Shown piece after piece: positions 1 to 12,056 of a DNA stretch of 64,000 bases. The stretch is from Mugil cephalus. Taxonomy: Eukaryota; Chordata; Actinopteri; Mugiliformes; Mugilidae. The stretch covers positions 2,634,413 through 2,698,412 of the forward strand of contig NC_061783.1 in assembly GCF_022458985.1 (NCBI RefSeq). The letters are read 5' to 3'. Positions within the stretch are counted from its first letter, which is position 1. Every line of letters begins with the position of its first letter. Both the position numbers and the translations under genes were made by a program. The notes under the pieces were generated by a model that did no database searches, was not told the origin of the DNA, and saw only the letters and a list, made by a program, of their open reading frames with translations.

Positions 1-3000
1 CTTTGTGGCTTTCACCCCCTGGCTCTCAGTGGTCCCATGACAATGCTTCCCTTATATGCACATAAGACACAGACGCACATGTGCAAACACAGAAACGCAC
101 ATTACACAGAGCAGCGTGTCAAGTGCGCTGACTGGGAGATGGGGAGACGCTGAGCCTGCGCCTCATCCCTGCCCTCAACACAGTCGTCATAAGCATGACA
201 CGGAGACCGGGATTTCAGGGAAAAAGAAGAAAGCAGTACTTGATGCAGTCCCTCACTGCAAAACTTAAGTCTCCCTCTGTCTCTTCTCCTGGGCCGAATT
301 TACCTCGGGCAGAGTGAAGAAGCCCATTCACAGGAGAAGATGTCTTGAGGAGACGGGAGGGCCTGCGTGCCAGGCATTCCACAATACACAGTGGACACAT
401 TATTATGACATTTACAAAGCCAGCTAGATAGAGACAGCGTGATATGGGAGTGAGAAGAGGTTGAGTGTGACTGCTGAGAAGCAAGGGGAAACCACAAACT
501 AGCACAGAGTGAAGCAAACTAAAAAAAGGCAATGATTAAGCCACAACAGATAACACATAAAGGTGATGTTTTGTCAGTTTGTGATGGACACAACAATTCT
601 CCCCATCAGTCTGCTTAGTGGATTGTCGCTGCTTATTCAAGTCCTAAGCAAAAGTACACATGCCTTTTGTCCTGCTACTAAATAACTTTGTTTAAGTTAT
701 TACTTTGCCCATTTATATAAGCAACCTTGTTTTGCCCCTACAGGACCAAATGTGTTCACCTCTGTTGGGATACTTTCACCTTGTTCTGATGTGCGGATGT
801 ATCACAATCTGGAGCCCCAGACTCCAGTGTGGTTCCAACTTCGTGGCTATAAAAGCCCTTACTTTAAAGCACAGTATGTTCAGCAGCCCCAGGTCTGAAC
901 CCCTCAAAAATGATAAAATGAGAAATACTTGTCAGTTGCAGCTTGGTCTTAAAAGACTCCCCAGAAGACTGTTCATCTGCTGATCCCTGGCCCCTCCACA
1001 TCCTGAAGTGTCCCTGACAGCTAGGCACTGGACTTTAAGTCGCTTCCAAGGGCAGGTGAGCACCTTTTATGGCAGCTTTGACAACATTAGCGTTGAGTGT
1101 CTGTGTGACTGTGTGTAGAAAATCGTTACATGTGGGACATTTACTATTTTTCACTCTGGTCCCTAGAAGACAGTCAGCGTAGCATGAATACGGACAAAAA
1201 AAAAGAGATATTGGGATGGAGCATGGCTACCAGCACTGGACACTTACTAGGAGTCTGCATGAAAGCACCGACTATATAAAGAGTTGATGCGCAGAAGCAG
1301 TCACGATATGACCCCAAATAACACACCATAAAAATTAAACATTAATCAGTGTGCTTTTTAAATTACTGCAATTAAGTTTTTATACTTTACTGTTGTCCTT
1401 TCACTTTGTTTTTTTGTCTTCTTATAGTTCCATTGTTTCATTTCTTTCTTTCTTTCCCCTTATTATTATTATATCATTATTATTTCACAATGAATTGTTC
1501 TAACCTGTAACAAAATGTGCTCCACTAATAAATTCAGTAGTGGATAAAGATCTATATGTTATAGATTCCCCTAGCTTCCATTGCTTTATTGCTAAGCTAA
1601 GCTAGGATAAAATAACCTAAGCTAAGCTAAGCTAAGCAAAGCAGCTGTCACATACGGCTTCATATTTGTCCTACAGCCATGACAGTGCTAATGGTCTCAT
1701 CATCGAATTTACAGCACCATAGCAAAAAAAAACATCAAAATTATTCCTTTTATGTCAATATTTATACAGTATGTTCGACAGTCACATATGAGTGTAATTA
1801 TGTTCATGTTTATGGATCTACATAGTGCTGGAATTTTAATGTCCTTCTCTACAGTGGCCTGCTCATGTGAAAATATTCTAATAAGAAAAATCTGCATGTT
1901 ACAGTGAAATACTGATAGCGTAACACATTATTACAGTCACATGAATCCATATGCCGTTTCCAGTCATTTGCTATCTACAAGACTAATAACATCAGTTTAT
2001 GTGGAACTGTGATGGACGCACAGAGAGCTGTCTTTGTTAGAACATACATACATCTCTGGAATTATATAATGCGGCTAATATGCCAGAGTAACTCCTGAGA
2101 GGTGTCACCAAAGACTGCTTTAACTTCCACGCAAACTGGAGAGCTGGAGAGCCGGAGCATGAAGACGGCTGCTGACACGCATTCCAGCGTTCCAGAGTCT
2201 TGCAAAATCAATTAGGCTGATTGGTTGCAATAAAGATCAATTTGTAGCCCTGAACACTGAACGTCTTTTCCTCACATAACTGAAAATTTTAACCTTAACA
2301 GCTGTTGCGAGGAATGTGCGTGGAGGAATACGATCAGGGAGAATGTGCATGATCATCGCCCTGACATATTTTGCTGCTGGTATGTTGTTGACAAGCGGAA
2401 GTGAACAACAGATCCAGTCATGGAGACATGAGGACACAACGTGACGAGACATTTGCCAAGACGCAGATCCTGCTCTCAGGGTAAATGTGTCCTCAAAGTC
2501 ACAGTGAAAGCATTGAAAAGATTCACCTCTACATTCGCCATTGTACTGAATGACAAAAGCAGGTTAATTTTACTATTCATCTGGTGGACAAAGAGGGGAG
2601 GGGTAAGCCTGCGGAGTAAATCCCCGTTTTATATCTTCCTACTGAACTTTTCACCTGTGTATTTTGCCCCAGTTCATGTCCTGTATCACGACATCTGCTA
2701 CTTATTTTGTGCTTACGCCTGAGAGGCTATGACCATGATCTCATGACTCTTACAATTTACTCATTTTGAATTATTTCCGTGCAAACCGACGAGCTCTAGT
2801 AAATGAAAATCTGTGTTATGTTGAGTTGCATGCAAAGATCAGCAAATATAGAGAGAATAAAGTATCAGCATGTTGGATTTTTTCAGTATTGTTTTCTTTT
2901 AAAAGGGTAGCTACGTAGAAACATCCAAACACAGAAATGCTGCTGGATGCCTATGTTATCAGCCACACACATCTGAAAATGGCATAATGAGTCTGGTGTT

Positions 3001-3900
3001 TTCCAGAAACATCAGTTGCATTTGCCAATAGTCTGACTCATTGCTGAATCAGATTGTAATTTAAGATGTGCATTTGTGCGCATCTTCAGTGATACTGAAA
3101 GCAAAAGAGTTAGACTCGGAAAGTTCCCCTCTAGATGCAGTCATACTCAAAAGCAAAAGTAAAACTATTACAGCGCTGCGTGTTGCTCAATGCCATGAAA
3201 CAAGAGAATTAGTTCAAAGAGGAATTGAAATTAAATTGAATCTGAACTGATTTACCTTGCCTGTCATTTTAAATGATACAAGAAGGAAACTTGAATAAGT
3301 CCCAATTTTCCTTCTTTTTTAACCCTTTATGGACTTCCTTTGACTTCTGCAGAGAGCAGAGTTGTTAAAAGAAGACTAGTTCATGCATTATCACCTCAGA
3401 GTTTTTAATTTAACAGACTTGAAATCATACTAAGTTAAGTCACGACTTGTACTCACGGTAATAATTAAGTATTAATTATGACACAAATAAGTGTAGATCT
3501 CATCTTACATAGTTCGGAACCTACTCAGACACCTTTTTTTGCACTGACATGTTTCACATTACCTTCTCTCTTATTTCCCACCCTGGCTTTTGCACAACCA
3601 TATTTACTTTCTTTTCTTTATTTTGTTGTTGCTGTTTTTGCACAGACAAGCATGTTAATATATTCTTCTATATATTACTAGTCTCCAACTTAGCACAGCT
3701 TTTACTGCTATTACTTATGTTGTTATTGTTATCTATCTACCCCACCATGATGTCAATAGAGATAAGTGATCACACAAGCAGTGACAGACTCACTACAATA
3801 CAAAGATAGAAATGGATTTCAATTGGAAAATGTTTCATCTTTATGCCATGTCAGCGTTGTGGTTTTTTTTAGTGTCATATAAAACATTGAATTCAGTTAA
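1..3900. other. Gene-free 5' flank
   Basis: No exon with recognisable coding content was found on either strand. Open frames here are all shorter than about 95 codons and lack splice-site context or a recognisable protein family. The stretch is AT-rich unique sequence with short homopolymer and pyrimidine-rich runs and one small pentanucleotide tandem repeat near 1.6 kb. It may carry distal regulatory sequence for marcksl1, but nothing in the sequence proves this. Confidence 0.6.
1591..1638. repeat. AAGCT-type pentanucleotide tandem repeat
   Basis: The unit gctaa recurs several times in two clusters separated by about 14 bases. It is a short degenerate minisatellite with no gene nearby. Confidence 0.7.
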
Positions 3901-3963
3901 ATTGGACTGCTTTCATTGCTGGGGTCCTGTATAAGGGCGGAGACAATTAGGGAGTCAGAGGTG

Positions 3964-4023
3964 ATTGGGTAGACGTGCCCCTAAACCAGACGGTGATTGG
4001 TCGAACCTGCGCTGGCCCCGCCC
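3964..4023 (+). promoter_or_regulatory. marcksl1: Probable marcksl1 core promoter elements
   Basis: Two inverted CCAAT boxes (ATTGG at 3964-3968 and 3996-4000) are followed by a GC box (ccccgccc, 4016-4023), about 280-340 bases upstream of the marcksl1 start codon. No TATA box is evident. The arrangement is typical of a broad CCAAT/GC-box promoter. The transcription start is inferred to lie roughly at 4040-4100 and is not shown directly. Confidence 0.5.
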
Positions 4024-4302
4024 AAGGGCGGTGCTTTGAACCTGCTGTACGTTGAAGGCTGGAGCTCAGACGGCGATGAGTTTAGAGGGTCTCTCTCTAC
4101 CGGGGTGACAAGTCATACTACAGGACCGAGGGAAGTAGCTGCCGTCTGAAGACAAGAAAAAAAAAAAAAAAGAAACACGACACTTTTCATCATTTCACCG
4201 CCGGATACTTAACTCGCCCTGGGGTTGGATTAACTTGAAATCTCACTTTTTTAGTTTTTCTTTTTACTTTGCTTTACAAGACCACACAACTCACCGAAGA
4301 CA

Positions 4303-5920
4303 ATGGGATCCCAGTCATCCAAAGGAGAGGTGGCCACGGAGGCGAACGCTGCCGCCGCTGATGCTGCAGCTGTCAAAACCAACGGACAGGTACTTCCACT
4401 CAGCCGGCTCACCCTGCTCACTGTAGCCAATGCCGCAGAGTAGTAAAACGGCGAAAAGTTGAATTTCTCACACGAAAGCCTGCGTTTGGACAATTTAGTA
4501 GACGTTGAATTGGTTAAACTTGAACGCGTGCGCGTGTGTGTGTGTGTGTGTGTGTGTGTGTTGGGGGGAGCACTTTGGGTAAGACAGGTGGGGCTTTCAG
4601 CACCTCTGTCTCCGCTGAGGGGTTGCTCACAGGGCAGAAAGAAACAACTCAAGCCTCGGACTGCTGTCATTTAAGTGTAGTTTAAGTGAGTAAGTGTTCA
4701 TTTGTGACGGAGCTGTAACCCAAAGCCCGCTCACCGTGCTGGATGGTGCCAGGCTGAGGAGGGGGAGGGGAGGGGGCAGCCGGGGCGCACGTAGGCATCG
4801 TACTACTCCTCCCTTCTTGACAACGAGCCTGGATGCTGTCTGGACTCAAATATCGTAAACTGGGACTTTCCAAAATGTTATCTAAGTGACACGAGTCACA
4901 CTTTAGTCAATCAACATGACACTCTGCACCTTAGGAGATTTTTATCAATGTAAATTACCCAGTCACTGACCAGATATCCAAAGAAATGATTTGTAGATTT
5001 GTTTTCAGAATCTTTTTCATTCATTCAGGTTTAAATATTAGTGTTTTTTTTCTCAAGAAGAAAAAAATATGAAGTGGAGTGTCTCCGTTCTTCCATCGAT
5101 GAGCTCCAGCCTGCTCTTTGTTGAGCCCATGTCTGTCTGGTACCCGGGCTGCTCTGTGTGGTGCTGCCGCCGCCTATCGGTTGATTAGTGTACTGCAAGG
5201 CGTCGCCTCTGAGCCAGGCGACACGGTGGTTAATTGATGAGCTCAACGATGCTCTCAGCACAAATAAGAGGCGCTCGACACAAATCCGTCCGTCCTGTAT
5301 TTCATGCATGTTTTTATAATATAAAGATGAATCTTTTTCATTCTTATGACTTATTATGTTTCTTTTGACCCTTTTTCTAGGAGAATGGCCACGTGAAAAC
5401 CAACGGTGATGTCTCCACAAAGCCAGATGGCGATGCTGCTGCTACCAACGGCTCCGCTGAGGCAGCCAAGGAGCCCGAAGCCGTCGCAGAAGGGGACGCC
5501 ATCGAGCCGGCGCCCACTGCAGATGGAGAGGCTGCCAAAACCGAGGGCGAGGCTGCGGCCAAGGAGACCCCCAAGAAGAAGAAGAAGAAGTTCTCCCTGA
5601 AGAAGTCCTTCAACTTCAAGCTGAATCTGAAGAAGAGCAAGAAGAACGAGGCAGTGAAGGAGGAGGCGGCCGCTGACGCCCCCTCTGAGGAGAAGCCTGC
5701 TGAGAACGGCGCTGCTGCTCCCGCAGAGGAGAAAAAGGAGGAGGTGAAGGAGGAGGCTGCGGCTGCGGCTGTGGCCGAGGCTCCAAAGGCAGAGGAGGCC
5801 CCGGCTAAAGAGGAGGCCCCCAAGGAGGAGGCCAAGGAGGCAGCTGCCCCGGCCCCCGAGGCCACGAAACCAACAGAGGAGAGCAGCTCGACCCCCGCTC
5901 CCTCTGAAAAGAAAGAGTGA
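4303..5920 (+). CDS. marcksl1: MARCKS-related protein (MARCKS-like 1), two exons
   Basis: Coding exons are 4303-4389 and 5381-5920 (208 aa), joined by a GT-AG intron 4390-5380. The start is MGSQSSKGE: Gly2 is the myristoylation site expected of the family. The single intron falls in the MH2 region, between TNGQ and [10 protein letters not shown], as in MARCKS and MARCKSL1 genes. The basic effector domain spans about residues 94-117: a six-Lys run, then FSLKKSF and KLNLKKSKK. This segment binds acidic lipids, calmodulin and actin and is switched off by PKC phosphorylation. The rest is Ala/Glu/Pro-rich and disordered, with an acidic C-terminus ending in EKKE. MARCKS-family proteins cycle between plasma membrane and cytosol and control cortical actin. 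The third PKC serine of the usual effector motif appears to be Asn here. MARCKSL1 is preferred over MARCKS because of the short length and the adjacent hdac1; whether it is the a or b fish copy cannot be told. Confidence 0.95.
4525..4561. repeat. (GT)n microsatellite in marcksl1 intron
   Basis: An uninterrupted GT tract follows a short GCGTGCGC lead-in inside the only marcksl1 intron. Z-DNA-prone alternating purine/pyrimidine sequence; likely length-polymorphic. Confidence 0.9.
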
Positions 5921-5987
5921 TTGTACCCTTAGCTCACAATGAACTGGGTGAACTGTTTTTCAAGAGAGAGAGAGAAAATTTAAAGAG

Positions 5988-6075
5988 TATATATATATAT
6001 ATATTTATATATATATGTGTATATGTATACATATGTATATGGATATATGTATATGTAAATATATACACATGTATG
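5988..6075. repeat. TA/TG-rich tract in marcksl1 3' UTR
   Basis: Starts about 70 bases after the marcksl1 stop codon and consists of TA dinucleotides grading into TATG and TACA variants. It would be transcribed into the 3' UTR and could form alternating AU hairpins in the mRNA. Confidence 0.8.
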
Positions 6076-6752
6076 TGAGAGACTCCTTCGACGTGCCACT
6101 TTTCGTCATGATAACAAGACGACAGGCTAGATTCACTAGATCACTTCCCTGGTTACTGTTCGACATCTGGACCTGGACTGATTTTAGGCTGTGGGTTGGT
6201 CTCTGTGTGGAAAATGGATTTTAAAGGCTAGGACGCCAGCAGTATATATAGACGGATGAAGGACGGTGTCGAAGCATCTTTTCCCTGAATATCCACAGAT
6301 CAGGATGCCTCCTCGCTGAAGGAATGACGCTAAATACAATACTAGGACACCACCACCACCTGAAATGACTGTTAAATAATGAAAAAAGAAAAAAAAAAAA
6401 AATCCGAAAATTAAGAGACTCGCCAACTTTTTACATTCATATATTTTAACCCAAATTTGAAGTATTTTGTGGTGTATTATAGAGAACCATCTTAAAGATT
6501 CAGAGAAGCTATGTCTTGTTTGTTTAAAGAAAAAAAAAATAGACAATTTTGATTTTTACCTTACTATGAAAAAAAAAAACACTTAAGCTTGCTATGTTCA
6601 CTGTCGCGGTTTGATATGAAGCAGAGTTGTTTATCTGTCGTGTGTGAGCCCGAATCTGCTCTGTCTCTGTAAATACATTGAATTTATTTCTGTTCTTTAT
6701 TTTGCTAATGTTGACAGATGTTACTGGTTTTATTGTAAAGTTGATAATGGTA

Positions 6753-6758
6753 AATAAA
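6753..6758 (+). terminator. marcksl1: marcksl1 polyadenylation signal
   Basis: Canonical AATAAA about 830 bases past the stop codon, followed by GT-rich sequence. A second AATAAA at 6823-6828 could be an alternative signal. The 3' UTR between is T-rich and has no other strong candidate. Confidence 0.65.
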
Positions 6759-7689
6759 TGTTGGTTACCTGCCTGTTTATGTGTCTTCACACTTTTTTCC
6801 ATTGCATGTTAAAACGTGCTGTAATAAACATTAGTTTTTTTAGTCTCATGGAAGAGCCAGACACACTTAGAGGCTGAATCATTAACTCTGGTTTAACATT
6901 TCTTTATGTGCATTAGACAAATGAAAGAATAGAATATTACATCATGTTTGGCCTTAAGACCCAATGAATTATTAATTAAGTGCTACTAGCTAACTATTCC
7001 AAGTTGAAAGTACAATCCCTCTTTTATGAGTTAGTTGAATGCAATAAAGTCGTAAGTCATCTTCTCAAAATGGTGGATTCACACCACTGGTGAAAAAGCA
7101 ACAGGCTGTGGAAGTCTGCAAACAGACAGAATGCGAGACAGTGCGGTACAAATATACAGTGATTCAAACGAATCATATGTGTTTGTCTCAACCACATAAC
7201 ATCTAGCTCAGTCGGTTTTACAACTTGAATTGCTTTGGTATTGAGACATTTTAAAAAGAGATGCGGCAGCAAATGTTGTTAGCCCACCTGGTGACAACAC
7301 CCAATAAGAAACCTGAGGATTACAGTGTCCCTGTTCCAACACAGTCATTGTCATCCATAATCACATAACTTATTATCTAGATAAAAGTGGGAGCAAAACA
7401 TTAACGCTGTATCAATGTCAGGCAAAGTCCAGTTGGCCCGTGAGCTGACACCTATGCCAACTAAGACATAACAGAAACCTGGGCACCTCAAGGGTCGAAC
7501 CCTGAACCTTCTGGCTGTGGAAACCTCTGGCCCATTGTGGTACTGCCTTGTTTCGACCAGGTAAATGTGCAAAGGCCAGACTTTGTCACCATTTGTCATT
7601 CATTTAATTATTAACTGTTATTGGGGTGGTGCTCACTCTAGGCAAGGTTTAAAACTCTGTCACTTGTATGTCAGATGCCTTATATAATT

Positions 7690-8161
7690 GCCGATCAGGC
7701 GTAACATTAAAACCACTGACAGTGGTCAAGTATATAACATTGATCATCTTGTGACGATTCTGCTGGGAAACTTAATTCATTCATGTGAATGTTACAAGTA
7801 GCACCCACCTAGACCAGACTAGACACCTCCACCCCATAGCAATGCACAGCAGGATGCAGCCTGACACAGACACACACGAAAACACTTTACGAACAGCTCA
7901 AAAAAACATGAAGAAGGGCACAAGATGTTGACCTGGCCTCCAAATTCACTAGATCCCAAATTGATCAAGTATCTGTGGGATGATCCACAGAGACCCCTCC
8001 CCTCAAAGGCCCCCATTAACAACACTGTGTTACCAGACACCACAGGACACCCTCAGAAGACCCATGTCCATTCTCTGAAGACTCACAATGTTCACACTGT
8101 TTTGGAGGAACAATGGAGACCTACACAATAGGTGGTCATAATGTTATGCCTCATCGGTGTA
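7690..8161 (+). mobile_element. Internally deleted Tc1/mariner transposon relic
   Basis: The ends are imperfect inverted repeats: ccgatcaggcgtaacatt at 7691-7708 and, inverted, cgatgaggcataacatta at the right end (8161 inward). Between them lies the 3' third of a Tc1-like transposase. The frame at 7925-8131 reads LTWPPNSLDPKLIKYLWDD, which matches the conserved region around the third catalytic acidic residue (family form WPPNSPDLNPIEHLWD). The catalytic Glu is replaced by Lys here. The DNA-binding N-terminus and the first two catalytic Asp positions are missing, so the copy is dead and non-autonomous. The right end reads ggtggtcataatgttatgcc, as in intact fish copies known to me. Confidence 0.88.
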
Positions 8162-11100
8162 AAAAGCTGTCTAGTGTAGCTAGTATAATTTTTTTAACAG
8201 ATCGTGTATCTCTGTAATGCTGTGATATTATGTCCACAAAAAAAAACAGAACATTTATTATTTTTAAATGCAACACAAATCAGGTACAATCAAGTAGTGT
8301 TTGGTTTCTTCCAATTTGTAGCTCAAGACTTCATGAGACAAAATAAAGGATCAATTTATTTATTTTTTTTTCCAGTTACGGAAAACAACTGCAGAAGAAG
8401 AAACACAAAAAGAGACAATCATTCCAGCGCACTCAGTTCTTCATGACTGTAAAAGCTGGAGCCCAGTATTTGAGTTGCTAGGGATCACATTATAACACAT
8501 GGCGCTCACTTGACGTGTCACACGGCTCACGTATCTGGTATTTGCTATGGAAGGCCTGCACACGTGTAGCTGATTGGTTTAGTTATAACTGAACACTTGA
8601 ACGTTACTTCCACTGACCTCTGGCCCTTTATTAGTCCCGTGGCTCCTTCGATCAGCACCATTACCTCTGACTTCCCCTTCACTTGGAGAGGCGAGCCGCC
8701 TCTTGAATACGGCAAACTGAACAGAGCAGCCCAGCTCAGGCTGAACTGACCTAGTTCACAGGGTGATATGATGCGTTGAGATCTGAGCTACATTTGGATC
8801 CAGCCTTCAAACAATCATGAATTATTTAAACAAAGCCCCCCGTTGATGCATCCCTTTTCCTCTGGTAGAAGATCCATTCGCTAACCTCAAACTGTAGATC
8901 ATTGTTCATTAGCGTCCTTTTAATCAAAGGCCTTCAAATCACGATCACAAGAGAAAACCTGAACCGCTGAAAGTGTCCACACCCCCTTACACTGTAGACT
9001 CGCACAAGACAAAATGAGCTGTGGATTATTAATGGCTGCACCGCAATGCATGACTTCACCTTTCCATTGTTTTGTTTATCTGTACATTAGTGTTTCGCTT
9101 GTAGCGCATGGTGTGTATGAGATTCTGACTGATGACTTCAGAGGTGCTGCATTTTTCATTCAGCACTGACAAGGGCTGAGGAGACTTAAAAGTTAGGCGT
9201 ACATAAATTAGCTTATACTGTCATCTGGTGGCCAGTATCTGGAAAGACACCATGCTGATATATTGTCTCGTTTTCTAATCTGCTCCAGGAAAGAGGCTTT
9301 GGCTTTGATGGTTCTCTGTAATACACCGCAAAATATATGCTCTATTTTAAACATACTGATGTGTTTGCAGCTATAGTATATTTTAATGGAGGCATCACAT
9401 GTATGTTTCTGTCTCCATTATTTACAGGATTTGTATGGACTTACATTTGTAAGCAGATGTTTATACTGTAGGATGTTTCTATGATAGATACTCTGCTCAC
9501 AAATGTAGGTTTATTCTACCAAGGACTAAAAGTTGGCTTTCAACTATGGGCTTTAAAATGAGTACAGGCCATTTAAAATAATAAAACTACTAACTAAAAA
9601 AAAACTTTCCATGTGAGAACAAAGAGGCACTAAGTGTTTGCACAGACAAAACCCAGAGCTTAGATCCACTTAAACAAAATCGCAAAACAATAAAAGGAGA
9701 AGGGTCATAATTTATTCACAGTGTCAACCTTTTGAAGCTGGTGTGAAGGTTTACAACAAAGGATCTGCTTAAGGCATGCCAAGGAGCATTAAACTGCAAG
9801 GTGAGTGATTTTAAGTGACTAACAAAATGTATAAAATCTGTGGAAGTGACTATTACGTATGTTGTGTATGTTATGTGTGTCCATTTATAAATCACTGTCT
9901 TCACCATATCATTGTCTTGGGAAGAATAAAAGAAAGTGTATTCCATCAGCACATTGTCCAATTGTCAACTCTAAAAGATATTTTCTCATTTATGCCAGAC
10001 TGAATGGAAAACGCTGTGCTCCTCAGTAGTCTGGACACACTTGTCTGGTTTTAGTGATGTGATGTGCGCGCACGAGTCAGACTTTTGAACGGCTCCTTTA
10101 AGTGGACGATGAGAGTCGGTTTGGAGTTATGAGCCATTCTCATATGCAAACTGCGTACTTAATATAATCTTCAGGTGTCATGAGTTTGCCTCATGAATCT
10201 GTATTGTACATGTTGCCTTCACGTGACCGACTAATCACATCTCCGAGTTTGAGTTGTCCACAGCATGCTCTCTTCACATGAATGCAGTTATATATGTGCA
10301 GCTATGAGCTAACTAATGGGGACAGGGAGGATGAGCGCCACGCAAGTCCAACTGACAGGAGATAGTAGCAGCAGAGCCAGTTTTCAAAACTAGTCAGGGT
10401 CAAAGGAAACGGAGCAGCATTTAGATGCACTTTTCTGGTGACGACACATAAGTTAGTATATATTTGTCAGAAAAACATTTCTTTCGAGTCCGTGTCAACA
10501 AACAACTTACACAGCCATATGAAAACTCCACACCTGACAGAAATTGTGTCAGATGTCAGAAAAGAACTGACACCAGCACTGATGAGGGTGACGTTTGCCA
10601 AAGGATAAGAAGGAGAGGCAGTGGAACCTAGTAGAATGGATGCAACTGCTTTATCATTTCAGGGATGTGTTAAATTTTGTTCATACTTATCATTTACACT
10701 TTGTTATTCTTTACATCGTTCTGATTCTTCTATAATTTTGCATTCACATTTTTGTCCTATCCTAATTTTTATTCCAGTTTCATTTGTATTATTTTATATT
10801 CATACATATTGTATTATTATTATATATTTCTGAACTATTAAAATGTTCTTGTGTGGATTTTTTACAGTGAAGTTCTGTGTGAGTTATCTGTAGCCTGTAA
10901 GTTTTTTAGGCGAGGAAAAATAGTGATATCACTGTGTCCCTGCGGACACTAAGATACAGTCTCAGGAGATCTGAGATAAAAAGAAAGAGTTAGATATTAT
11001 GAAGATGAAACGAAGAAACAGGGACAGTTATGGTGTCATTCATGTCTGACACATTTATTCATATTTAAACTGCTGCATGTCTGCAATGTCAGTAGCGTAA

Positions 11101-11314
11101 CTGGCTACTGTAATAGTTTTAGTCTGCGTGGAACGCTTTTTTTTCATATTCATAAAACACTAAAATTGGGGACATCTTTGGGAGCAGCTTTAGCTGGCAG
11201 ACCTGTCTTCCAAAACGGGGCTGCCCCCAGAAATAGCCCTGGCATTCGGTAACCAAAACAGCTACAAACACTTATCAGTTCATAAGTTTCAGACTTTGAT
11301 AAGCTTTTAGAACA

Positions 11315-11620
11315 GTTCAATTCAATTCAGTTTTATTTATATAGCGCCAACAACAATACAAATCGCCTCAAGACGCTTCACAAAAACCAGCCTGCAACCT
11401 CCAGAGCAAGCCTGAGGGCGACGGTGGCAAGGAAAAACTCCCTTTTAACAGGAAGAAACCTTGAGCAGAACCCAGCTCATATGGAGGGACCCATCTGCCG
11501 AAGGCCAGCACCTGTGTATATGGATATAATGGCACAGATCGTGAGGACTGAACTCAGGCATTCATCATGGCGCCATCTCCCTCATCACATGATAATTGTG
11601 ACATATGTACAGCTCTAATT
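11315..11620 (+). repeat. Dispersed teleost repeat, forward copy
   Basis: Begins with an AATTC-rich lead and ttttatttatatagcgcc, then the diagnostic phrases aaaaactcccttttaacag and gaagaaacct. This repeat is abundant in percomorph genomes. The same sequence occurs in reverse orientation at 50690-50886. Similarity is clear to about 11510; the right boundary is uncertain. The class (SINE-like or non-autonomous) was not determined. Confidence 0.75.
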
Positions 11621-11989
11621 TATTTTATTTTTGAAGTGCTTATTCTGCTGTTTTTTTTTTTTTTTAAAAATATATATATATATATGTATATTTGCACTAC
11701 TTTAGTCAGGAGCTACCATCCAAATACTGGTTATGTACACACATAATGATAATAAATGACTCTTGAATCTTGAATGTTTGCTACCACTGATTTGTGGTTT
11801 TCTTGATAAAAACGAGTTACAAACGATTGACTTCTAAAAAATAAGCAATTGTAAGGAGCCAGTCTTTTGAATGGCTCTTTGAAAGAAACGGCTCCTGAAG
11901 ATCCGGCTCCCTTTAGAGAGTGATAAATCCCATCTCTAGGCCCTCGATTTGTAAGAGCGGCGCCTCCCGGGGGATGATGAGCCTCTCTG

Positions 11990-11994
11990 ATTGG
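11990..11994 (+). promoter_or_regulatory. hdac1: Inverted CCAAT box in hdac1 promoter
   Basis: ATTGG inside gattggctgacggg, 63 bases upstream of the hdac1 start codon, in a locally GC-rich patch (11950-12020) with no TATA box. The fit is with a CpG-type housekeeping promoter; the transcription start is inferred to be around 12000-12040. Confidence 0.45.
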
Positions 11995-12056
11995 CTGACG
12001 GGAGCTCAGAGAAGCCGGTGAGCAGGAACCAGGAACCAGTGGGTAATTGGTGTAAA

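Larger units (their letters stand above)
6850..12056. other. Spacer between marcksl1 and hdac1
   Basis: No gene was recognised in this 5.2-kb stretch. It holds an internally deleted Tc1/mariner copy (7690-8161), a widespread fish dispersed repeat (from 11315) and a TA microsatellite (about 11667-11686). A further hAT-like fragment with GGCTC motifs ends near 11938. The remainder, notably 8.6-9.3 kb, looks like unique sequence. It includes the hdac1 promoter at its right edge. Confidence 0.6.

Noticed and set aside
4251-4670. 139-codon minus-strand open frame over the marcksl1 first exon, and a 162-codon one at 5377-5865
   Set aside because: Both are antisense shadows of the biased, Ala/Glu-rich marcksl1 coding exons and a GT microsatellite.
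7925-8131. 68-codon open frame as a small gene
   Set aside because: It is the decayed C-terminal part of a Tc1 transposase inside a deleted element, not an independent gene.
10052-11938. Possible full-length hAT element between tagtgatg (10052) and catctcta (11931-11938), both with GGCTC-rich sub-ends
   Set aside because: The flanking octamers (tctggttt and ggccctcg) do not match and the interior has no transposase remains; the ends may be from separate fragments.
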